Source: Chloroflexota bacterium (GTDB lineage: Bacteria; Chloroflexota; Anaerolineae; B4-G1; DUEL01). Taken from it: 10,416 nt of DNA. Positions 1 to 7,097 of the stretch are shown here, piece by piece. A program made the position numbers and the translations under genes. A model generated the notes under the pieces. The model worked only from the letters and a program-made list of their open reading frames with translations, had not been told where the DNA came from and did no database searches. Positions within the stretch are counted from its first letter, which is position 1. Each line of letters begins with the position of its first letter. Location of the stretch: assembly GCA_017743275.1 (NCBI GenBank), contig JAGHZG010000024.1, positions 1 to 10,416 on the forward strand. The letters are read 5' to 3'.

Positions 1-2
1 AC

Positions 3-68
3 GCTGGCAAAGGCACGCCCCTGTAGCGCAGGCCGCCGGGCCTGCATGCAGGCTGTCAGCCTGCGCTT
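3..68. repeat. REP-like double-hairpin repeat, copy 1
   Basis: Two adjacent palindromes (GCAGGCCGCCGGGCCTGC around 28-45 and GCAGGCTGTCAGCCTGC around 49-65) lie next to a CTGTAGCGC edge. The whole segment matches, in inverted orientation, the repeat at 6088-6155, including the flank that reads CAGGGGC(A/G)TGCC on the opposite strand. Two copies in one 10-kb window, both intergenic, point to a dispersed REP/BIME-type family. No coding potential was seen here. Confidence 0.7.
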
Positions 69-125
69 CGTTCTCCAAAATCCCAAGCGTCAGCGCCATC
101 GGGCCGAATAGGCCCCCCGACAGTC

Positions 126-275
126 ATTACCTACCACCTCCTGTTGCGTTGATCGTCAGGCGCGGGGGCCATCCACGAATGGGCCACGAATCCACGAAGG
201 ATGGCGCGATTCGTGCATTCGTGAAGCATTCATGGACGGCTCGCCCCGCCCAACAGAACCAGGGTAGGTAGTTAC
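126..275. repeat. Inverted-repeat-bounded element with CACGAAT palindromes
   Basis: The outer arms are imperfect inverted repeats. ATTACCTACCACC..CTGTTG at 126-146 faces CAACAG..GGGTAGGTAGTTAC at 251-275. Inside, 173-235 holds repeated CACGAAT words (CCACGAAT, CCACGAATCCACGAA) facing ATTCGTGCATTCGTG, so the core can fold into a hairpin. The arm sequence AACTACCT(A/G)CCCTGG is shared with the element at 6049-6205, which suggests one family of non-autonomous elements with different cores. No ORF here looks real. Confidence 0.45.
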
Positions 276-324
276 CCCCGACAAAGTGGGGACACACTTG
301 CTGACCCGAATGAACCCGGAAATA

Positions 325-460
325 GGACACGGATGGGCACGGATGATACGGGTTTTCACGGATTTTTCTCCGTGTCCATCCGTAAACCCCGTGTTCATCC
401 GTGTGCTATTGAATGGGACACGGATGCACACGGATGGATACGAAAGAACACGGATTTTAC
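325..460. repeat. CACGGAT palindromic repeat array, downstream copy
   Basis: This stretch consists of repeated CACGGAT and ATCCGTG words: GGACACGGAT, GGGCACGGATGATACGGG, TTTTCACGGAT, CCGTGTCCATCCGT and GTGTTCATCCGTGTGC. The order and orientation are the same as in the 90-bp units at 3363-3648. Facing ACGGAT and ATCCGT blocks form imperfect hairpins. It lies just 3' of the dehydrogenase gene. Open frames across it are repeat-encoded and are not considered genes. Confidence 0.85.
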
Positions 461-488
461 GTTAGCGGCTTCGCCGCTGCCGAAAACT

Positions 489-1493
489 TCATTCCAGACA
501 TTCTACGACGGCCCGGGCCATCTCCCGGGTGGTGGCGGTGCCGCCCATATCCGGGGTGAGGGCCTGGCCCCGGCGGTAGGTCTCCCAAACTGCCCTCTCT
601 ATCCGGACAGCGGCCGCGCTCTCTCCCAGGTGGGCCAGCATCATCGCGCCCGCCAGGATCAGGGCCGTGGGGTTGGCAATGCCTTTCCCGGCGATGTCGG
701 GCGCGGAGCCGTGGACCGCTTCAAAGATGGCCACTCCGTCCCCGACGTTGGCCGCCGGTGCCAGCCCCAGCCCTCCCACCAGCCCCGCTGCCAGGTCGGA
801 AACGATGTCGCCATAGAGGTTAGGGCAAAGCAAGACATCGTGCCTTCCTGGATCCAGTACCAGGTCCATGCAGAGGGCATCCACAATCCGCTCGGTGTAC
901 GGGACCTGCGGGTACTGCCCGGCCACCTCCCGGGCGCACTGCAGGAACAGCCCGTCGCTCATCTTCAGGATGTTGGCCTTGTGGACGGCCGTGATCTGGC
1001 GGCGACCGTAGCGGGACGCGTAGTCAAAGGCGAAGCGGGCGATCCGCAGGCTGGCCCGCCGGGTGATGCGCTTCTCCGCCACCACGGTATCCTCGTCTAT
1101 CCGGTACTCTATGCCTGCGTAGAGGTCTTCGGTGTTCTCCCGGATGATGACCAGGTCCACATCGGAGTAGCGGGCCGGGACTCCAGGGATGCTCCGCACC
1201 GGGCGCAGGTTGGCATAGAGGTCCAGACGCTGCCGGAGCGCGACCGTCACGCTGGAGAAGCCGGTCCCGACCGGGGTGGTGATGGGGCCCTTCAGGGCAA
1301 CCCCCCAGCGACGGATCTCCTCCACCACCTCCTCGGGTAAGGGAGTTCCGGCCTTCTCCATCGCGGCGATACCGGTTTCATAGGGCCTCCAGTCAATTTC
1401 CACCCCGGTGGCTTCCAGGACTTCCCGGGTGGCTTCCGTAATTTCCGGCCCGATGCCATCTCCGGGGAGAAGGACTACGGGGTATCCTGCCAT
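489..1493 (-). CDS. NAD-type isocitrate/homoisocitrate/isopropylmalate dehydrogenase
   Basis: This 334-residue protein is a full-length beta-decarboxylating dehydrogenase, which oxidises and decarboxylates a 2-hydroxy-3-carboxy acid to a 2-oxoacid. Visible motifs are the N-terminal GDGIGPE (11-17), [21 protein letters not shown] (67-87, split here as the KGP..TP loop and S81-V-T83), the substrate arginines R87, R97 and R119 ([10 protein letters not shown]), Y126, HKAN with K172, the metal-binding NLYGDIVSD (D230, D234) and the coenzyme motif [15 protein letters not shown] (261-275). Asp-Ile in that last motif, rather than Lys-Tyr, indicates NAD. The substrate loop resembles isocitrate dehydrogenases, whose usual Ser-x-Asn is Ser-x-Thr here, so the natural substrate could be isocitrate, homoisocitrate or both. 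The start has GGAGGG 5 nt upstream. It overlaps the leuD-like gene by 19 nt, so translational coupling is likely. Family is certain; substrate is inference. Confidence 0.93.
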   Translation of the reverse strand: MAGYPVVLLPGDGIGPEITEATREVLEATGVEIDWRPYETGIAAMEKAGTPLPEEVVEEIRRWGVALKGPITTPVGTGFSSVTVALRQRLDLYANLRPVRSIPGVPARYSDVDLVIIRENTEDLYAGIEYRIDEDTVVAEKRITRRASLRIARFAFDYASRYGRRQITAVHKANILKMSDGLFLQCAREVAGQYPQVPYTERIVDALCMDLVLDPGRHDVLLCPNLYGDIVSDLAAGLVGGLGLAPAANVGDGVAIFEAVHGSAPDIAGKGIANPTALILAGAMMLAHLGESAAAVRIERAVWETYRRGQALTPDMGGTATTREMARAVVECLE

Positions 1494-1990
1494 CGGAACC
1501 CTCCGTACCGGAGCACATGGGGGATCAGTCCGCCGCTTGCCAGAATGGCCCGCATCACCGGGGGGAGGGGGCGGAAAGTCCGCTCAAAGTTCCGGGTCAG
1601 GTTGCGTACCCGGCCCTCCACCACGTCTACCTCAATCTCATCGCCTGTCTCAAAGCCCTCGGTGTCGCAGATGATGGGCATCAGGCCCACGTTGACCGCG
1701 TTCCGGAAGAAGATGCGGGCAAAGGACGGGGCGATGACGGCCTGAATGCCCCGTTCTTTCAGGACCAGGGCGGCATGTTCGCGGGAAGAGCCCTGTCCGA
1801 AATTCTTCCCAGCCACTACGAAGTCACCCGGCCGGGCGTTCCGGGCAAATTCCGGGTCGGCGTCCTCCAGGGTATGCTCGGCCAGCGCTTTCAAATCTCC
1901 CCGCAGATGGTAGTACCGACCGGGGGTGATGTGATCGGTGCTGATCCCGTCTCCGAACCGCCAGACTTTGCCGCGAAGGATTCGTTCCAT
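1475..1990 (-). CDS. leuD: Aconitase-superfamily hydro-lyase small subunit (LeuD/homoaconitase type)
   Basis: This 171-residue swivel-domain subunit pairs with the LeuC-like large subunit just upstream to isomerise 3-isopropylmalate, homocitrate or citrate. Visible motifs are the N-terminal GDGISTDHITPGRY (13-26), GKNFGQGSSREHA (61-73) and ARIFFRNAVNVGLMPI (91-106), all typical of LeuD/HACN small subunits. The length is that of the short archaeal/Thermus class. The substrate-specificity loop reads GRYYHLRG (24-31). A Tyr-Leu-Arg loop is associated with homoaconitase-type specificity, and this version carries extra residues between Tyr and Leu-Arg. The reading frame stays open far upstream (to 2368), but the start at 1990 is chosen because homology begins at MERI and an AGAGGAG ribosome-binding site lies about 7 nt before it. 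The start follows the large-subunit stop by 11 nt. Confidence 0.92.
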   Translation of the reverse strand: MERILRGKVWRFGDGISTDHITPGRYYHLRGDLKALAEHTLEDADPEFARNARPGDFVVAGKNFGQGSSREHAALVLKERGIQAVIAPSFARIFFRNAVNVGLMPIICDTEGFETGDEIEVDVVEGRVRNLTRNFERTFRPLPPVMRAILASGGLIPHVLRYGGFRWQDTP

Positions 1991-2001
1991 GGATGGCTCC
2001 T

Positions 2002-3249
2002 CTACAGAAATTCTCTCGGGTCGGTGATCCGGCCCCGCACAGCGGTGGCGGCCGCCGTAGCGGGCGAGGCCAGGTAGATTTCCGCTTCGGGGTTGCCCAT
2101 CCGGCCCTGGAAGTTCCGGTTCTGGGTGGAGAGACAGCGCTCCCCGTCGGCCAGGACCCCCTGGTGCACTCCGACGCAGGCCCCGCATCCCGGGGGAAGG
2201 ATGAGGCCGCCGGCTTCCACGAAGACCTGAAGCAACCCTTCCTGCAGGGCATCCAGGTAGACCTGGCGGGAAGCGGGACAGACCAGCAGGCGAACGCCGG
2301 GGTGGACCCGGCGACCCTGCAAGATACGGGCGGCTATCCGGAAATCCGAAAGCCGCCCGTTCGTGCATGTTCCGATGAAAACCTGGTCCACAGGCACGTC
2401 CCCCACCTCCTCCACCGGCCGGACGTTATCAACAAAATGTGGGAACGCCACCTGAGGAGCAAGGGAATCCACAGGGATGTGCACCCGGCGCTCATAGCGG
2501 GCATCGGGGTCGGGGGCCAGGGGGGTATAGCCGTCGGCCCGTCCGCGGGATGCCAGGAACCGACGGGTCTGCTCATCGGCGGCGCAGAGGCCGGTTTTGG
2601 CTCCGGCCTCCACTGCCATATTGCAGAGGGTCATCCGCTCCTCCACGCTCATCGCGGCGACCGTGGGGCCGCCGAACTCCAGCGCCTGATAGTTGGCCCC
2701 CTCCGCACCCAGCCGGCCGATCAGGTGCAGAATCACATCTTTTGCCGTCACCATGGGGGGGAAAGTCCCCTCCACCTCCACCCGAATGGAAGGGGGCACC
2801 CGCAACCACGTCTGCCCCAGCGCCATCGCGACGGCAATATCGGTGGACCCCATACCGGTGGCGAAGGCCGCCAGCGCCCCCGCCGTGCAGGTATGGGAGT
2901 CCGCACCCAGGATGATCTGCCCGGGTCGGGCCCAGCGCTCCGCAACAATCTGGTGACAGATGCCCTCACCAGGCGGGTAAAACCGGGCGCCCGTTTGATC
3001 GGCAAAAGTGCGGAGCCGTTTCTGGACGTTGGAGAGTTCCCGGCGGGGGGCCGGCGCGGCATGGTCGGAGAAAAAGAGGACCTGCGTCGCCGGGCGGGTT
3101 CGCTCCAGCGCGCTGAACCGGTCCAGGGCCAGGGGGCCTGTCCCCTCATGGGCCAGCAACAGGTCTACGGGGACAACCACGATGTCCTCCGCCCGGACCT
3201 CCTCCCCGATCCGCCGGGAGATAATTTTCTCTGCCAGTGTGAGTCCCAT
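2002..3249 (-). CDS. leuC: Aconitase-superfamily hydro-lyase large subunit (LeuC/homoaconitase type)
   Basis: This 415-residue [4Fe-4S] subunit belongs to the short, two-subunit LeuC/HACN class shared by isopropylmalate isomerase and homoaconitase (LysT). Cluster cysteines are visible as C295 in FIGTCTNGR (291-299) and C355/C358 in PPGCGACVG (352-360). Other family motifs are GADSHTCT (115-122), GMGSTD (132-137) and the C-terminal NRNFQGRMG (377-385). The open frame extends upstream to 3576, but those 109 codons translate the CACGGAT repeat array into a repeated protein. The start at 3249 is chosen because homology begins at MGLTLAEKI and GGAGGAG lies about 8 nt upstream. In this cluster it may act on homocitrate for lysine, with citrate or isopropylmalate as alternatives; sequence alone cannot decide. 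Confidence 0.94.
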   Translation of the reverse strand: MGLTLAEKIISRRIGEEVRAEDIVVVPVDLLLAHEGTGPLALDRFSALERTRPATQVLFFSDHAAPAPRRELSNVQKRLRTFADQTGARFYPPGEGICHQIVAERWARPGQIILGADSHTCTAGALAAFATGMGSTDIAVAMALGQTWLRVPPSIRVEVEGTFPPMVTAKDVILHLIGRLGAEGANYQALEFGGPTVAAMSVEERMTLCNMAVEAGAKTGLCAADEQTRRFLASRGRADGYTPLAPDPDARYERRVHIPVDSLAPQVAFPHFVDNVRPVEEVGDVPVDQVFIGTCTNGRLSDFRIAARILQGRRVHPGVRLLVCPASRQVYLDALQEGLLQVFVEAGGLILPPGCGACVGVHQGVLADGERCLSTQNRNFQGRMGNPEAEIYLASPATAAATAVRGRITDPREFL

Positions 3250-3362
3250 AGCGCCATCTCCTCCAGGTTTCAGGTTCTGGTTACCCGACAGAGCGCAGAG
3301 ATTTTCAATAGTGGTCTGCGGTCCCTGCGATGTGGAGTCATCCGTGCCAGTTCGTAAAAACC

Positions 3363-3648
3363 TGTGTTCATCCGTGTGCGATGGAATGGGACACGGATAG
3401 ACACGGATGGCACGGGTTTTCACGGATTCTATCCGTGTCCATCCGTCCAACCCATGTTCATCCGTGTACGATGGAATGGGACACGGATAGACACAGATGA
3501 CACGGGTTTTCACGGATTCCACCCGTGTCCATCCGTCCAACCCGTGTTCATCCGTGTGCCATTTTGAATTGGACACGGACGGTACGGATTTTTACGGTTG
3601 TTTATACTCGTGCCAATCTGTAAAACCCGTGTTGATCCGTGTGCGATG
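3363..3648. repeat. Tandem array of 90-bp CACGGAT palindromic units
   Basis: Unit landmarks (GTTCATCCGTGT) begin at 3366, 3456 and 3546, exactly 90 bp apart. A diverged fourth landmark (GTTGATCCGTGT) is at 3631. Within a unit, ACGGATAGACACGGAT faces ATCCGTGTCCATCCGT, giving a 16-bp stem with one mismatch. The third unit is degenerate. The array fills most of the gap between the nifV-like gene and leuC. The remaining bases of the gap (3250-3362 and 3649-3675) show only the leuC ribosome-binding site. The similar array at 325-460 has the same orientation. Confidence 0.9.
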
Positions 3649-3675
3649 CCGACTGAAGTCTTATCTAAACGGTTT

Positions 3676-4824
3676 TCAGACGGTGCGGTGGATCACTGCC
3701 CGGTACAGGAGCATCAGTTCTTTATCAAAGAGCGGTCGCTTCAACTCCACCGCCGCCGCCCGCACCCGTTCCAGAAGACGACCGGCGGTCTCCCCGTCCA
3801 GTGGAATCCCGAACTCCGTGCTGAACTTGTGGATCAGCGCGTGGGTTCCCGAGTGCTTGCCGATGACGATCTGCCGCTCCAGATTGACCTCTTCCGGACT
3901 GAAGGCCTCGTAGGTGTGGGGGTGCTTGAGGATGCCGTCGGCGTGGATGCCGGATTCGTGGGCGAAAATGGAACTCCCGATGATGGCCTTCCAGACAGGG
4001 ATGGCGCGCTGGCTGGCCTTCGCGATGTACTCAGCCGCCTCCCGGAAGCGAGTGGTATCCACCCCCAGGTCCACCCCGTAGAGGTGCTTCAGCGCCATCA
4101 CCACCTCCTCCAGGGGAGAGTTGCCGGTCCGTTCCCCCAGGCCGCCCAGAGAAGCCGCCACGGCGCGCGCGCCCGCCCGAAGACCCAGCAGGACGTTGGC
4201 CGTCGCCATCCCGAAGTCGTTGTGCATGTGGAGTTGAACAGGGATGGAAACGGCCCGGCAAATCTGCTGGATATGACGGTAGGTCGTGAAGGGATCGTTC
4301 ACGCCGAGGGAGTCGCAGTAACGGACCATCTGAGCGCCCAGGGCCTCCGCCCGACGGTAGTACCCGGTGAGGAAGCCCAGATCGGAGCGAGAGGCATCCT
4401 CTGCGCTGACGATGATGGAGAGCCCGTGCCGTTTGGCCTCATCCACCGCCTCCTCCATGCGCTCCAGAACCCAGGCGCGCGTCTGGCGAAACTTGCGCTC
4501 AATGTGGGTGTCGGATGTGGAGATGGAGATGACCACACCGTGGACACCGCATTGGGCGGCGTCCCGCACGTCTTCCCGGCGGGCCCGGGCGAACGCGTAG
4601 ACCTCCAGCGGGATCTGGCTTCCCCCAACCTGGAGATGCGCGTTCACAATGCTCCGGACGGCGTCCTGTTCCTCCGGCCCCAGGGCCGGGAATCCGGCCT
4701 CCAGCGAAGGGATGCCCATATGGGCCAGGTGGGAGGCGATCTGCAGTTTCTCCCAGCGGGAGAAAATCACCCCCACCGCCTGTTCCCCATCCCGCAGCGT
4801 GATGTCCATCAAATGGATGTCCAT
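3676..4824 (-). CDS. nifV: NifV-type homocitrate synthase-like enzyme, catalytic motifs intact
   Basis: This 382-residue member of the homocitrate synthase/isopropylmalate synthase family condenses acetyl-CoA with a 2-oxoacid. It has a TIM barrel plus a short C-terminal domain and lacks the LeuA regulatory domain, matching NifV in length and layout. Visible motifs are DITLRDGEQ (7-15, metal Asp7, catalytic Arg11), AEDASRSD (141-148), RYCDSLGV (168-175), metal-binding HMHND (199-203), GLGERTGNS (228-236), HESGIHADG (289-297) and GKHSGTH (322-328). All His residues expected of an active enzyme are present. The substrate could be 2-oxoglutarate, oxaloacetate (Re-citrate synthase is related) or another 2-oxoacid. 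There are no nitrogenase genes in the window, so a nitrogenase-cofactor role has no support here. AAGGAGG precedes the start by 5 nt, and the gene follows its paralog by 10 nt. Confidence 0.9.
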   Translation of the reverse strand: MDIHLMDITLRDGEQAVGVIFSRWEKLQIASHLAHMGIPSLEAGFPALGPEEQDAVRSIVNAHLQVGGSQIPLEVYAFARARREDVRDAAQCGVHGVVISISTSDTHIERKFRQTRAWVLERMEEAVDEAKRHGLSIIVSAEDASRSDLGFLTGYYRRAEALGAQMVRYCDSLGVNDPFTTYRHIQQICRAVSIPVQLHMHNDFGMATANVLLGLRAGARAVAASLGGLGERTGNSPLEEVVMALKHLYGVDLGVDTTRFREAAEYIAKASQRAIPVWKAIIGSSIFAHESGIHADGILKHPHTYEAFSPEEVNLERQIVIGKHSGTHALIHKFSTEFGIPLDGETAGRLLERVRAAAVELKRPLFDKELMLLYRAVIHRTV

Positions 4825-4834
4825 AGTTCCTCCT

Positions 4835-6016
4835 TTAGTTCGTATGGCTCAACCGGCGGTACTCCTCCACCACCTCCTGATCAAAGAGGGAGCGCTTCAG
4901 CGCAATGGCGCGGGAGCGGAGCATCGGCACCAGTTGCCGGAGTTCCGCTTCGGTAGGATGAAACCCGTACTCCCGCAGTTTCTGGGCCACGACGGAGGGT
5001 CCGGAGTACTTGCCCACGTTGAACCGGCGGGATAGCCCTACCTCCCCGGGCAGGAAAACTTCATAGGTGGCGGGATCGCGCACCACGCCGCTGGCCCGGC
5101 CTTCGGACTCGTAGATAAACAGATTGCTTCCGACCACCGGCTTGGACGGCGGGAGTGGTCTCCCCGAGGCCAGGGCCACATATTCCGAGAGTTCCCGCAT
5201 CAGGGAAGTCCGAAAGCCCAGGCGGATCCCCTCGCAGTATTGAAGCGCCATCACCAGTTCCTCCAGAGAGGCATTCCCTGCCCGCTCCCCCAGCCCGTTG
5301 ACGGTGGTATTGACATACGTGGCACCGGCCTTCAGGCCCGCCAGCGCGTTCGCCACGGCCATCCCGAAGTCGTTATGGGTGTGCATCTCCACGGGCAGGC
5401 CTGCTTCGTCCACCAGCAACTTCACCCGTTTATACGTCTCCACGGGGTCCAAGACGCCCACGGTGTCACAATACCGCAACCGGTCGGCTCCCGCTTCTTT
5501 CGCCGCGCGGGCGAACTCCAACAGGAACTCCGGGTCGGCCCGGGAGGCGTCCTCTGCGTTCACCGAGACGTAGAGGCTGTGACGCTTGGCGAACTCTGTG
5601 GACCGCTGGACCGCATCCAGCACCTGCTGGCGGGTGGAGCGCAGTTTATGCTGGATATGGATGTCGGAAACGGAGATGGAGAGCGCCACCGCGTCCACTC
5701 CGCAGTCCAGGGAGTGCCGGACATCATCCACCACGGCACGGTTCCAGGCCAGAATGCTGGTGGGGAGTTCCAGCCGGACGATGGCTTTGATGGCTTCCTT
5801 TTCATCTCCGCCCATCGCCGGGATGCCCACCTCAATCTGGTGGACGCCCAGCATCGCCAGCAGGCGCGCGATGTGAATCTTCTCCTCGTTGGCGAAAACC
5901 ACCCCTGCCGTCTGCTCCCCATCGCGCAGCGTGGTATCGTCTATGTAGACCGAATGGCGGATGGGTGAATTCAGCATATCTTCCGGGAGGCCCTCGTCTA
6001 ATTTGAACGGAATCAT
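4835..6016 (-). CDS. Divergent NifV-like condensing enzyme lacking C-terminal His motifs
   Basis: This 393-residue paralog of the next gene keeps the catalytic barrel: DDTTLRDGEQ (26-35), EDASRAD (155-161), RYCDTVGV (181-188), metal-binding HTHND (212-216) and GLGERAGNAS (241-250). Its C-terminal motifs have changed. The family HESGIHADG becomes YESEGRASG (302-310), removing both histidines, and GKHSG becomes GKYSG (335-339). The barrel resembles NifV more closely than LeuA, and there is no LeuA regulatory domain. It has an N-terminal extension of about 20 residues compared with its paralog. The start is supported by AAGGAGG about 7 nt upstream. It could have a different acceptor or mechanism, be a regulatory partner of the intact paralog, or be a Re-citrate synthase-like enzyme. 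I cannot assign the reaction. Confidence 0.88.
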   Translation of the reverse strand: MIPFKLDEGLPEDMLNSPIRHSVYIDDTTLRDGEQTAGVVFANEEKIHIARLLAMLGVHQIEVGIPAMGGDEKEAIKAIVRLELPTSILAWNRAVVDDVRHSLDCGVDAVALSISVSDIHIQHKLRSTRQQVLDAVQRSTEFAKRHSLYVSVNAEDASRADPEFLLEFARAAKEAGADRLRYCDTVGVLDPVETYKRVKLLVDEAGLPVEMHTHNDFGMAVANALAGLKAGATYVNTTVNGLGERAGNASLEELVMALQYCEGIRLGFRTSLMRELSEYVALASGRPLPPSKPVVGSNLFIYESEGRASGVVRDPATYEVFLPGEVGLSRRFNVGKYSGPSVVAQKLREYGFHPTEAELRQLVPMLRSRAIALKRSLFDQEVVEEYRRLSHTN

Positions 6017-6048
6017 TGTATGCCCTCCTTAAAAATAACATAAAAGTT

Positions 6049-6205
6049 GGATCCGCAACTACCTGCCCTGGTCGGCTTGCAGATCACGTAGCGCAGGCGG
6101 TTCGCCTGCGTGCAGGCCTGGCGGCCTGCGCTACAGGGGCATGCCTTCGCCAACATCTTTTATGGCGCTTCCCAGAGGCACCCGGGCAGGTGGTTACCTG
6201 GATCC
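6049..6205. repeat. Inverted-repeat-bounded element carrying a REP core
   Basis: GGATCCGCAACTACCTGCCC (6049-6068) faces GGGCAGGTGGTTACCTGGATCC (6184-6205, read in two parts around GGTTACC) as an imperfect inverted repeat with matching GGATCC ends. The core holds the REP double hairpin at 6088-6134. The left arm resembles the right arm of the element at 126-275 read on the other strand (AACTACCT(A/G)CCCTGG). The right arm contains the proC stop codon (6194-6196), so the element has affected the 3' end of that gene. It fills the gap between proC and the NifV-like pair. Confidence 0.5.
6088..6134. repeat. REP-like double-hairpin repeat, copy 2
   Basis: GTAGCGCAGGC at the left faces GCCTGCGCTAC at the right, and two smaller hairpins lie inside (GCAGGCGGTTCGCCTGC and GCAGGCCTGGCGGCCTGC). 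The segment and its right flank CAGGGGCATGCC match copy 1 at 3-68 in inverted orientation. On the transcribed strand it would make a strong stem without a U-tract, so it may stabilise or process an operon mRNA rather than terminate it. Confidence 0.7.
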
Positions 6206-7087
6206 GCTGTGATTCAAGCCCGAGAGGCCCGGGCTCTCTAGGGGAGAGAGCGGACGGGGCCGTCCGGCCCCCACCATCTCTCCCAGGAGTTTGGACTTCT
6301 GATAGGCGGCCCAGACGGCTTTGGAGATCACAGTTCGCATCCCTCCTTTCTCCAGTTGATAGATCGCCTCAGCGCTGGTCCCGCCCGGCGAGGTCACCAT
6401 GTTGCGCAGTTCCGCCAGATGTTTCCCCGACTCCCGTGCGAACAGCGCGGACCCGATCACCGTCTGGATGACCAGTTCTTGCGCCACCCGGCGGGAGAAG
6501 CCCAGATGGACGGCGGCGTCTATGAGGGCCTCCATCACCAGGAAAATATACGTGGGGCCCGTCCCGCTGACGGCGGTGGCCATATCAATGCTGTCCTCGT
6601 CGTGGACGAACAGTTCTTTCCCCAGAGCGCTCAGGAGCAGGCAGGTCTGCTCCCGTTGTCCCTCGGTCACTTCCGGGGTAGCGGTCCAGACGCTCATCCC
6701 TTCCCCGATCTGAGCAGGAGTATTGGGCATCACCCGGACGATGGCGCGGTGGTTCAGGGCGTGGGCGATGTATTCTATCCGTGCTCCTGCAAAGATGGAG
6801 AGCACCCATTGATCGGGCCGAAGGGTGCCGGAAAGTTCCATCAGCACGCCCGGCAGGACCTGGGGCTTGATGGAGAGGACCACGATGTCGGCAGCATGTG
6901 CTGCCTCCCGGTTGTCCGTCGTCCAGCGCACGCCGTATCGTCGCTGGAGTTCCTCCCCCCGTTCCGGACGGGGGCCGCTGGCGATGATCCGCTCCGGGGC
7001 GATGAGGTGGCGGTTGAGAAGTCCGCGGATCATCGCTTCGGCCATCGTACCGCTGCCGATGAAGGATACCGTGAGTTGATCCAGCAT
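6194..7087 (-). CDS. proC: Pyrroline-5-carboxylate reductase
   Basis: ProC reduces 1-pyrroline-5-carboxylate to proline with NAD(P)H, the last step from glutamate, in the cytoplasm. The 297-residue product has an N-terminal Rossmann motif VSFIGSGTMAEAMI (7-20), SIKPQ (72-76), VMPNTPAQIGEG (119-130), AVSGTGPTY (172-180) and the family signature VTSPGGTSAEA (231-241) followed by KGGMR. Family proteins usually end near residue 270. Here about 25 extra residues rich in Pro, Ser, Gly and Arg run into palindromic DNA, and the stop lies inside the repeat arm at 6184-6205. AAGGAGG precedes the start, and the PEP carboxylase stop is 10 nt upstream, so the two genes are probably cotranscribed. Its place here suggests supply of glutamate carbon to proline, although a related reductase role cannot be excluded. 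Confidence 0.95.
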   Translation of the reverse strand: MLDQLTVSFIGSGTMAEAMIRGLLNRHLIAPERIIASGPRPERGEELQRRYGVRWTTDNREAAHAADIVVLSIKPQVLPGVLMELSGTLRPDQWVLSIFAGARIEYIAHALNHRAIVRVMPNTPAQIGEGMSVWTATPEVTEGQREQTCLLLSALGKELFVHDEDSIDMATAVSGTGPTYIFLVMEALIDAAVHLGFSRRVAQELVIQTVIGSALFARESGKHLAELRNMVTSPGGTSAEAIYQLEKGGMRTVISKAVWAAYQKSKLLGEMVGAGRPRPLSPLESPGLSGLNHSGSR

Positions 7088-7097
7088 TTTCCTCCTT

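Noticed and set aside
464..478. Hairpin AGCGGC-TTC-GCCGCT just after the dehydrogenase stop
   Set aside because: The stem is only 6 bp and no T-run follows on the minus strand, so it is not called a terminator.
333..1340. Long plus-strand frames opposite the genes (here and at 1993-3357, 3598-4956, 7674-8573, 8994-9917)
   Set aside because: They are antisense shadows of GC-rich minus-strand genes with recognised motifs and have no family likeness.
1991..2368. N-terminal extension of the small-subunit frame
   Set aside because: It overlaps the 3' end of the large-subunit gene in another frame; homology and a ribosome-binding site support the start at 1990.
3280..3308. Possible promoter TTGAAA-17-GGTAAC before leuC
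   Set aside because: The -10 box matches only three consensus positions; it could be chance in a spacer.
3250..3576. N-terminal extension of the LeuC frame by 109 residues
   Set aside because: The extension translates the CACGGAT array into repeated peptide, has no family likeness, and a good ribosome-binding site precedes the internal Met at 3249.
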